Under the pieces are notes generated by a model. The model was not told where the DNA came from. It was given only the letters and a program-made list of their open reading frames with translations, and did no database searches. Positions 1 through 6,800 of a stretch of DNA of 10,141 bases are shown here, piece after piece; the stretch's first letter is position 1, and every line of letters starts with the position of its first letter. The position numbers were made by a program, and so were the translations under genes. The DNA lies in contig CALDKO010000033.1 in the NCBI GenBank assembly GCA_937898165.1, forward strand, positions 1 to 10,141. The letters are read 5' to 3'. This DNA is from an uncultured bacterium. Lineage in GTDB: Bacteria > Patescibacteriota > Minisyncoccia > Phycocordibacterales > UBA1006.

Positions 1-53
1 GGCATACGAGATAACGTGATGTGACTGGATTCAGACGTGTGCTCTTCCGATCT
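1..53. other. Illumina P7 index adapter (assembly contamination)
   Basis: The first bases match the end of the Illumina P7 primer (GGCATACGAGAT), then an 8-base index (AACGTGAT, 13-20), then the TruSeq read-2 primer site ending in GCTCTTCCGATCT at 53. One G is missing after base 29 compared with the standard primer (GGATTCAG instead of GGAGTTCAG), as expected from an oligo-synthesis or consensus error. This is library sequence left on a contig end and not part of the organism. Anything inferred from bases 1-53 should be discarded, and the true contig end is at about base 54. Confidence 0.97.
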
Positions 54-97
54 AGATTGAAATAATTAAACAATTAGATATTTGGTAATAAACCAAA

Positions 98-125
98 AAA
101 ATCCACTCAATATTGAGTGGATTTT
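98..125 (-). terminator. Rho-independent terminator after the small CxxC gene
   Basis: A perfect 14+14 base palindrome (arms 98-111 and 112-125, core CCACTCAATATTGAGTGG) is followed on the minus strand by a run of seven Ts. It begins three bases beyond the TAA of the minus-strand gene at 129-332. It probably ends that gene's transcript, and also any read-through from glyA-folD, since no other hairpin lies between them. Confidence 0.85.
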
Positions 126-128
126 GTT

Positions 129-332
129 TTATGCTGCCAATTGACTTTGAACTTCAGCTATCTTTTTATCAAGATCATCACAATGACTGCATGAACCTTG
201 AAAAAAGATAACTGGTGTTTTTTTCTCTGCCATATCTTTTATCTGTTCTGCCAACCCTTTCAAGCATTTTGCCTTTTCTCTAAAAAAACCAGCTAATTGT
301 TCTGCTAATTCTATTTTTTTATTGATATCCAT
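129..332 (-). CDS. Small hypothetical protein with CxxC motif
   Basis: I do not recognise this 67-residue protein. It starts MDINKKIELAEQLAGFF and is mostly charged, amphipathic helix, with a central hydrophobic strand (PVIFF) leading into GSCSHCDD, then a second helix. The C-S-H-C group could bind metal or act as a thiol pair; an extra Cys lies in the first helix. There is no signal peptide or membrane segment. A GTG nine codons upstream (359) extends the frame, but it overlaps the -10 of a good promoter (351-378), so the ATG at 332 is preferred. It lies 58 nt beyond folD and directly before a strong terminator. Promoter, compact frame and terminator together support a real gene. The function is unknown. 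Confidence 0.7.
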   Translation of the reverse strand: MDINKKIELAEQLAGFFREKAKCLKGLAEQIKDMAEKKTPVIFFQGSCSHCDDLDKKIAEVQSQLAA

Positions 333-350
333 TTGTTTTGATTTTATTTT

Positions 351-378
351 ACAATACACCTAAAATAAAATATGTCAA
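351..378 (-). promoter_or_regulatory. Promoter for the small CxxC gene
   Basis: Reading the minus strand, a perfect -35 TTGACA (378-373) is followed after 16 bp by TATTGT (356-351). Transcription would start near 344, about 12 nt before the ATG at 332. It lies in the gap after folD, so the small gene can be expressed independently of the one-carbon operon. Confidence 0.6.
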
Positions 379-390
379 TGGTATTTCAAA

Positions 391-1197
391 TTACAAAAAT
401 AGGTTTCTGTATAGACACACAACTGTTACTGGCCCAACGCCACCTGGAACTGGTGTTATATGTGAAGCTTTGTCAGCACATTCTGGGTCTATATCACCTG
501 CTAACTTTCCAGATTGTTCACTGGTTCCTGCATCAATCAATATCACACCGTCCTTTACCATATCAGGCTTGATCATGTGAGGAATTCCAACTCCTGAAAT
601 AATAATATCTGCGTTTAATATTTTTTCAGATCGTTCATCTGGATTTGTATCTTTATCGACGATTGAAAATGAAGTATGTTCACGTGAAAATAACATTCCA
701 ATTGGCTCACCTACCAATTTTCCATTTCCAACTAATACAATATTTTTATCGATAATTGAAATGTTTGTAGATTTTAAGATTTCATATACTGCAGCTGCCA
801 CGGGCGGAATCATGTTTAAAGTCCCCTGTTCATATGATTGCTTTGCATTGTTCCCAAGTACATCAATGTCTAATTGAACTGGAATACTGTTTAATATTTT
901 TTCTGTAACCATATCGAATGGTAATGGTAACTGGATTACAATGCCATCAAAATTCTGGTCAATAATTTCTTGGATATTTTTTAAAGCATCATCGGTAGAA
1001 ACTTTTTCAATATAATGAAACAATTTTGTTTCGATTCCAATCCGTTCTGCAACACGCGATTTGATACTAATGAATTGCAAACTTGCAGGATCATTCCCAA
1101 ACAATACAAAAGCAACCGATTTTTTCGGTAGGCTTTGTACTTTGTTTTTTAACTCTTGCTCAATATCAAGAGCGATTTTTTTTCCATCGATAATCAT
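391..1197 (-). CDS. folD: Bifunctional methylene-THF dehydrogenase / methenyl-THF cyclohydrolase
   Basis: FolD is a cytosolic enzyme that oxidises 5,10-methylene-THF to methenyl-THF and hydrolyses it to 10-formyl-THF, feeding purine and formyl-Met synthesis. The 268 residues (family about 280-290) show the catalytic lysine K46 in SLQFISIK, QLPLP at 89-93, the LDIDVLG loop at 109-115, the nucleotide-binding loop GNGKLVGEP at 157-165, and the C-terminal signature PGGVGPVT at 251-258. Two departures stand out. F42 occupies the place of the usual active-site Tyr (YxxxK), and the cofactor loop reads GNG where GRS is typical. IDAGTSE replaces the common IDVGI. These look like a divergent subfamily, possibly with changed cofactor preference (inference). 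It lies 18 nt after glyA in the same direction. No Shine-Dalgarno is visible before the ATG. Confidence 0.93.
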   Translation of the reverse strand: MIIDGKKIALDIEQELKNKVQSLPKKSVAFVLFGNDPASLQFISIKSRVAERIGIETKLFHYIEKVSTDDALKNIQEIIDQNFDGIVIQLPLPFDMVTEKILNSIPVQLDIDVLGNNAKQSYEQGTLNMIPPVAAAVYEILKSTNISIIDKNIVLVGNGKLVGEPIGMLFSREHTSFSIVDKDTNPDERSEKILNADIIISGVGIPHMIKPDMVKDGVILIDAGTSEQSGKLAGDIDPECADKASHITPVPGGVGPVTVVCLYRNLFL

Positions 1198-1215
1198 AAA
1201 TGTTTTTTATGAAAC

Positions 1216-2394
1216 TTAAATTACTTTTCGCAAAATCGAATCAATAGCACGTGCAATTGTAACCATATCTTTTTCCTTTTTACCACGAGTCGTTTCTGCA
1301 GCTGTTCCAATTCGGATTCCGGACGGATCAACAGGACTACGTGCATCATATGGAATGGTGTTTTTGTTCACAATAATTCCATTTTTTTCGAGCACATCAC
1401 TTGCAACCTTTCCACTGATTCCCTTTCCACTCATCCATGTATCAATTAATATTAAATGTGAATCTGTACCGCCTGAAATTATCCGCCAACCTAATTTCTG
1501 AAGTTCATTTGATAATGCATGTGCATTTTTAATAACTTGCTGTGCATATTTTTTAAATGTAGACGTTTTTGCCTCGGACAATGCTACTGCAACAGCTGCG
1601 ATCTGATTCATATGTGGACCACCCTGTAATCCTGGAAACACAGCACGATCAATTTTTTCATGTATTTTTCGTTCATCAATCCGTGAAAAAATAAGAGCAC
1701 TGCGTGGACCACGTAATGTTTTATGAACAGTTGTCATCACCGTATCTGCGTATTTGAACGGATCTGGGTATTGTCCACCTGCTACCAACCCTGCGATATG
1801 TGACATATCAATATGTAAATATGCACCAACACTGTCTGCGATTGATTTAAATTTTTTCCAATCAATCACGCGTGGATATGCAGTAAAACCTGCGACGATC
1901 AATTCTGGCTTTTCGCATTGTGCAATTTCAGCTAGTTCCTTGTAATTTATTACTTCCTTTTTTTTATCAACGCCATATGGAATTTGTTTCCACCATTTTC
2001 CTGTAACTGATGCCTTGAATCCATGAGTTAAATGTCCACCCTGATCCAAACTCATTCCCATAATTTTTGCACCGTATGGAAGTAATGCAGTATAGACTGC
2101 AACATTTGCAGGAGAACCAGAAAGTGCCTGAACATTCACTGCCCATTTTTTCGGGTCGAGATTAAACAACGCAAGTGCTCGTTCTATTGTCAGATTTTCA
2201 ATCTCATCAATATGTTCATTTCCACCGTAAAAACGCTTTCCAGGATAACCTTCTGCATATTTATTGGTAAGTTCTGAACCAAGAGCCTTCAGAACATCAT
2301 CTGATACATAATTTTCAGAAGCAATCAGATTAATGACACTTTTCTGACGTTTTTGTTCATTCTTTATTAGTTTTTCGACTTTTTTGTCTTTCAT
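1216..2394 (-). CDS. glyA: Serine hydroxymethyltransferase
   Basis: This PLP enzyme interconverts serine + THF with glycine + 5,10-methylene-THF, the substrate of the next gene, folD. At 392 residues it is slightly shorter than E. coli GlyA (417). Visible marks are the N-terminal INLIASENYVS (21-31), the GYPGKRFYGG substrate loop (49-58), HIDMSHIAG with the PLP-contacting D196 (194-202), the Schiff-base lysine K225 in TTVHKTLRGPR, the GLQGGPH loop, and the C-terminal RIGTAAETTRG with the carboxylate-binding arginine. The usual TTTTHK is TTVHK here. The ATG at 2394 gives a normal N-terminus. Upstream there is only a weak -10-like box and no clear Shine-Dalgarno. A terminator separates it from the ATP-grasp gene, so glyA-folD is its own unit. 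Confidence 0.96.
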   Translation of the reverse strand: MKDKKVEKLIKNEQKRQKSVINLIASENYVSDDVLKALGSELTNKYAEGYPGKRFYGGNEHIDEIENLTIERALALFNLDPKKWAVNVQALSGSPANVAVYTALLPYGAKIMGMSLDQGGHLTHGFKASVTGKWWKQIPYGVDKKKEVINYKELAEIAQCEKPELIVAGFTAYPRVIDWKKFKSIADSVGAYLHIDMSHIAGLVAGGQYPDPFKYADTVMTTVHKTLRGPRSALIFSRIDERKIHEKIDRAVFPGLQGGPHMNQIAAVAVALSEAKTSTFKKYAQQVIKNAHALSNELQKLGWRIISGGTDSHLILIDTWMSGKGISGKVASDVLEKNGIIVNKNTIPYDARSPVDPSGIRIGTAAETTRGKKEKDMVTIARAIDSILRKVI

Positions 2395-2411
2395 GCTGTA
2401 ACTCTAGCAAA

Positions 2412-2417
2412 TAATCA
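2412..2417 (-). promoter_or_regulatory. Possible -10 box for glyA-folD
   Basis: TATGAT on the minus strand lies 17 bases before the glyA ATG and directly after the upstream terminator's T-run. It would start a transcript near 2405 with a leader of about 11 nt. No convincing -35 is visible, because the corresponding bases belong to the terminator hairpin. glyA may instead depend partly on read-through. Confidence 0.35.
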
Positions 2418-2421
2418 TAAA

Positions 2422-2445
2422 AAAAGCACTCTTTCGAATGCTTTT
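2422..2445 (-). terminator. Rho-independent terminator after the ATP-grasp gene
   Basis: On the minus strand a 10-bp stem (AAAAGCATTC paired with GAGTGCTTTT, one G-T pair) closes a GAAA tetraloop and runs into seven Ts. It lies 9 bases after the ATP-grasp stop codon and upstream of glyA, separating the two transcripts. Confidence 0.85.
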
Positions 2446-2454
2446 ATATTTTAG

Positions 2455-3474
2455 TTACTTTTTCCCCATTGCAATTAATACTTTGGTATAAAGTTTTTCT
2501 ACAATCTGCTGCTGTTTTTTACCCATTGATGCGTAATGATCCAATCCAGGAGCGGCATTGATTTCAATAATATACCAATGATTTGCAGGTGTTGTAATAT
2601 CACCTTCGATCATCAAGTCTACCCCACATAATCGCAAGCCCATATCCTTAGTCAATTTGATCGCTTGTTTTTTATAGAAAGGATGAACCTGACTCGTAAC
2701 ATCAATCGATGTCCCACCGGTAGACAGGTTTGCATTGAACAATAATTGTAACGGTTGACCTTTTGGAATAATCGAATCGAATGTAAGTTTTTTCCGCTTC
2801 AAGGTCATTTGTAGCCGTGCATCATCTGCCAGAAAAGTTTTATCTCTTCCAGCCTTCAAAAAATCACGTTGCATTCGCTCTAATAATTGTAAAATGGTAT
2901 GTTTTCCATCACCAACTATCGCTAATGGAATTCGTTCATATGCAGAAATAATTTCATTATCCAAAACAACGACACGGTAATCTTTGCCTACAATTGCTTG
3001 TTCGACTAATATTACGTTATCAACCTTGGAAATAGACTTGAAGGTCTTCATAAACTCTGCCTTGGTGTGGACTTTTGTCACGCCGGTTCCTTGGCTCTTG
3101 CTGTTGGGTTTCAAAAATACGGGCATGCCCATTTTCTTTGCAAATTCCCATGCATGATCAATAGTTTCATTTGAACCAATTGCTTTTGCCCAACGATCTG
3201 AATAAAATTTTCCTCCTGGAATAACTGGATAACCCATGGAATGCATAAAAAATTTTGCATAATCTTTATCTTTAGCTGTATCAGCGGCACCTACTGTATT
3301 AATATCAACAGTACTAGCACGGAAATACCTTTTAATACCGTTGGGATATGACAATTGTCCTGCAAATTTCCATTCATTTTCAATGAAAACTTTTATGCCA
3401 AGTTTTTTACCAATTTTTACAAAGAGGCCGGACAGTAACGGTGTTCTTGATTGTTTATTTTCTATATTTTTCAT
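2455..3474 (-). CDS. CphA-like ATP-grasp ligase, stand-alone
   Basis: This 339-residue cytosolic protein has an ATP-grasp fold resembling the central ligase module of cyanophycin synthetase (CphA) and the C-terminal half of GshF. ATP-grasp enzymes join a carboxylate to an amine or thiol through an acyl-phosphate. Visible marks are VDINTVGAADTAKDKDYAKFF (56-76), the ATP lysine K122 in FLKPNSKSQGTGV, VEQAIVGKDYRVVV (157-170), VGDGKHT (187-193), NLSTGGTSIDVT (249-260), and the Mg-binding residues D286 (CGVDLMIEGD), E304 and N306 (EINAAPGL). It lacks the N-terminal domain and the C-terminal Mur-ligase-like half of CphA, so it is probably not a cyanophycin synthetase. The substrate is unknown. It has its own promoter and terminator and is divergent from the alkyltransferase-like gene. 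Confidence 0.85.
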   Translation of the reverse strand: MKNIENKQSRTPLLSGLFVKIGKKLGIKVFIENEWKFAGQLSYPNGIKRYFRASTVDINTVGAADTAKDKDYAKFFMHSMGYPVIPGGKFYSDRWAKAIGSNETIDHAWEFAKKMGMPVFLKPNSKSQGTGVTKVHTKAEFMKTFKSISKVDNVILVEQAIVGKDYRVVVLDNEIISAYERIPLAIVGDGKHTILQLLERMQRDFLKAGRDKTFLADDARLQMTLKRKKLTFDSIIPKGQPLQLLFNANLSTGGTSIDVTSQVHPFYKKQAIKLTKDMGLRLCGVDLMIEGDITTPANHWYIIEINAAPGLDHYASMGKKQQQIVEKLYTKVLIAMGKK

Positions 3475-3491
3475 AATTTTTTCTTTTTAAC

Positions 3492-3520
3492 AAGATAACA
3501 TTTTAAAATTAACATGTCAA
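3492..3520 (-). promoter_or_regulatory. Promoter of the ATP-grasp gene
   Basis: Reading the minus strand, TTGACA (3520-3515) is followed after exactly 17 bp by TATCTT (3497-3492). The transcript would start near 3485, giving an A-rich leader of about 11 nt without a Shine-Dalgarno before the ATG at 3474. It is back to back with the plus-strand promoter at 3532. Confidence 0.65.
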
Positions 3521-3531
3521 TTCTTTCTATT

Positions 3532-3540
3532 TGCTATACT
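3532..3540 (+). promoter_or_regulatory. Extended -10 promoter of the alkyltransferase-like gene
   Basis: TGCTATACT contains the TGn extension plus a -10 hexamer one base from consensus (TATACT, 3535-3540). No good -35 is placed upstream, as is usual for extended -10 promoters. The A of the ATG at 3547 lies seven bases after the hexamer, just where transcription should begin, so the mRNA is probably leaderless. Confidence 0.65.
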
Positions 3541-3546
3541 ATACCC

Positions 3547-3864
3547 ATGAAAACATTCAGCGAAAAAGTCGTAGAGCTCGCACTTTCCATTCCAAAAAGA
3601 AGAATTACGACGTATGGAAAACTTGCGAGCCGTGCTGGTGGTGGAAACATGGCGAGCCGCAGTGTGACTCATATTTTAGGAAAAGCGTACATGGCAGGTG
3701 AAAAAAATATTCCCTGGCATCGCATTGTCTATGCTGGTGGAAAAGTTTGGATTGATGACGCACATCGCGCAGCGCGAATGAAATTATATAGACAAGAAAA
3801 AATTGAAGTAGACGAGAAAGGAAAAATAAAGAATTTTGAAAATAAGTTGTGGGATTTTAAATAA
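3547..3864 (+). CDS. Alkyltransferase-like protein (ATL, MGMT family without active Cys)
   Basis: This 105-residue protein matches the DNA-binding domain of O6-methylguanine-DNA methyltransferase. The active-site PCHR is PWHR here (56-59, W57), so it cannot take up the alkyl group. This Trp is the hallmark of ATL proteins, which bind and flip O6-alkylguanine and flag it for nucleotide excision repair (established for E. coli eATL and S. pombe Atl1). The flipping tyrosine (Y23 in RRITTYG) and the arginine finger (R38 in ASRSVTHIL) are present. The frame opens 11 codons earlier at 3514, but that start lies upstream of the extended -10 box, so the ATG at 3547 is used. It converges on ileS with a shared terminator. 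Confidence 0.9.
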   Translation: MKTFSEKVVELALSIPKRRITTYGKLASRAGGGNMASRSVTHILGKAYMAGEKNIPWHRIVYAGGKVWIDDAHRAARMKLYRQEKIEVDEKGKIKNFENKLWDFK

Positions 3865-3897
3865 AATAAAAAGCCATCATGGCTTTTTATTTTATTT
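3859..3897. terminator. Bidirectional terminator between the ATL gene and ileS
   Basis: A perfect 18-bp inverted repeat (arms 3859-3876 and 3880-3897, core AAAAAGCCA/TGGCTTTTT, loop TCA) has T-rich outer arms on both strands. Both converging genes end inside it: the ATL TAA (3862-3864) lies in the left arm and the ileS TAA (3887-3889) in the right arm. Confidence 0.88.
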
Positions 3898-6800
3898 CTA
3901 CTTTATTCATTTCACTTCCCCATACAATACTTTCTGCACCAACTGTCATCAATAATTCATTTTGTAATTCTGTATTTCCAAACCATGTTGGCTCTGCGGT
4001 TTCTAAATGAACAATCACGCGATCAGATGGCATCAGATTTGCATCTTTACGCATATCCTGAATTTGGCGAACCAAATCACGCATGTCGCCTTCATTACGG
4101 AGTTCGTCTGTAATTTCAGTATCAAGCTCTACGGTTCCTGATTCAAGACTTTGTTTTACAACAACTTCCTTTACATTCAATTCATCTCTGATGATATCTA
4201 AATATTCATCTGAAAGATTTGATTCTGAAATAAATAATGTTGAAAGTGGCTGGCGGACTTTTACATTTGCCTTTTGTCGCGCTTCCAGTCCAAGCGTTAC
4301 CAAATCACGAACTAATTGCATTGGCTCAAGCGTGTGATCCACAAGTGAAAAATCTCTCTTGTTATCAATCCATAATTCCAAGTGAACTGAAATTTCATCT
4401 CGGTCTTCGTAACGGACCTTACTGAATATTTCCTCGGCAATGAACGGTGCAAATGGTGCAATAGTAATTGCAATATTACGAAGAATTAATCGAGTTACCA
4501 CCAACGCATCTATTCGGTCTTGTTCATTGTCAGATTTGAACCGGTCGCGACTGCGTCTGATATACCATGTTGAAAGTTCGTTGATAAAATCTCGAATCGA
4601 TCGTGCCGGTGTCAGTACATCATATGATTCCAATCCTTTTGTAACAACTCCTGCGAGTTCCTCGTATTTTGCAAGAATCCATTTATCCAAAACATTTGGA
4701 CTGTCGTATGCATTTCGCTCATCTGGATTTGGTAATGTTTCAGGTTTATACATCTCATAAAAACTCACAACGTTCAATAATGGATTGAAAACTTTTTTCT
4801 TTACATCATCCAGTGATTTGTCGTCAAAGTTTTTTGTTTCGCCGGGCTGGTTTACAGAATAAAACCAGAATCGTGCGACATCAGCTCCGTATTTTTCAAA
4901 TATTTCCCACGGACTCACAATGTTGCCTTTTGATTTTGACATTTTTGTTCCGTCAGCTGCCATCAGAAGTCCTAAGCAAATTACATTTTTGTAATTATTG
5001 GTTGGTTCATCATCCAACAGGTTCGCAATTGCGTGCATGGTGTAAAACCACCCACGTGTTTGATCGACTCCTTCGGAAATATAATCTGCAGGTTTCGGGT
5101 TGAAATTAATTGGTTCGCCTAAATCATGCCCCTGCGCATATGCCATAGCACCTGAATCGAACCATACATCCATAATTGCAGATGTCCGAGTTAATTTTTC
5201 ACCGTCGAGTTCCAGCTCCACTTGATCAATATATGGTTTGTGAAAATCTAATTCATAATTTTCATTATGTGGTAGTGGTGAAAAATCAATTTCACGGATG
5301 TCCGCATTATTAAATGGAAATTCTTTTGGTTCACTTTTTAAAAGTGTTTCAAAAGTAAATCCTTGAGCTGATAATACCAAACCACGAGCTGCAGAATTGT
5401 GGGTAACTACCAAAATATTTTTACCCTGATATTGTGAATCGATATCATGTAGGAATTCCCCGCATCGTTTTGTAACATCCTGATATGATTCAAAACCGTC
5501 TATTTTAAAGGTGTATCTATTTTCTGATGCGTTACGAATCTGAATGTACTCATCAATAGTTTTTCCTTGGAATTCTTTTCCTACCTGCCATTCAATAATT
5601 CGATCATCAGTAATAATCTGATTTGGATTTATTCCGATATTTTCTGCAACAATTTTTGCTGTTTCCTGAGTTCGTACAATTGGTGAAGAAATAATGACAT
5701 CAATTCCTTTTGCTTTTAATTCTTCCGCAGCTTTTGCAACTTGGGCACGACCTTCCTCGGTCAAATGATTTTCAGGATCACCCATGAAATCCCATACTTT
5801 TTCTATATTACTAATTGCCTGACCATGGCGCATTACAAAATACTTGTTTCCAGATTTTTTTGAATATTTTTTTATATCTGCAAGAGAACCAACTACTACA
5901 CGTTTTGATCCATCTGCGGTTTCCCATACTGGAATCGGTGTTCCCCAGTATCGCTCACGTGAAATTGCCCAATCACGAATTCCATCAAGCCATTCACCAA
6001 AACGTCCCTTTTTAATATGATCTGGTTCCCAGTTGATGTTTTCGTTCGCTGCGAGTAATTTATCGCGCAGTGACGACATCCGGAAATACCATGAACCACG
6101 TGCGTAATACAACAACGGCGTATTACATCGCCAGCAATGCGGATAACTGTGCGCGTAATTTTCCTTTTTAAATAGCAGGTTTCGTGCTGTTAGATCATTG
6201 ATGATATCGATTGCAAGAGTCGGTTTTCCAGATTCATCAGATTCCTTTACATAACGACCTGATAGTTTAATTGCATCGGTATCACAACCTGCAATATATT
6301 TTCCTTCCTCGTTCACAACATGGAATTTGGGAAGATTGTGTTTTGTCGCAAGCTCAAAGTCATCAGCACCGTACATTGGTGCAATGTGAACAATTCCTGT
6401 TCCGTCGGTAGTTGTTACAAAATCTGCTGCATATACTTGGAATGCATTTTCAAGTTTTGGTTTCTGATCTACTGGAAGCAAATCTGACATGAACGGATAC
6501 AATGGTTCGTATTTCATTCCAACCATCTCACTTCCTTTATGTTCTGCAATGATTTCATATCCTTCTGGTAAATTTTTCAACAATGTCTTTGCAAGAACTA
6601 AAATCTCATCGCCTACTTTTGCTTCGACATAATCAATTTCCGGACCAACTGCAAGAGCTATGTTTCCAGGAAGTGTCCATGGAGTAGTCGTCCATGCTAA
6701 AAAATATGCATTTTCAAATCCAATAATTGGAAACTTCACATACGCCGTTACATCTTTTACATCCTGATACGCACCTGGTTGATTCAATTCATGAGACGAC

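Noticed and set aside
98..125. Palindrome as an operator or mobile-element end
   Set aside because: It sits directly after a stop codon and is followed by a T-run on that strand, which a terminator explains fully.
5896..6099. Minus-strand 67-residue frame inside ileS
   Set aside because: It lies in another frame within the long conserved synthetase and shows no motif. The same holds for the plus-strand frames at 338-580, 372-572, 1754-1945, 4083-4337, 4237-4425, 4440-4760, 4813-5103, 5815-6015 and 7121-7330.
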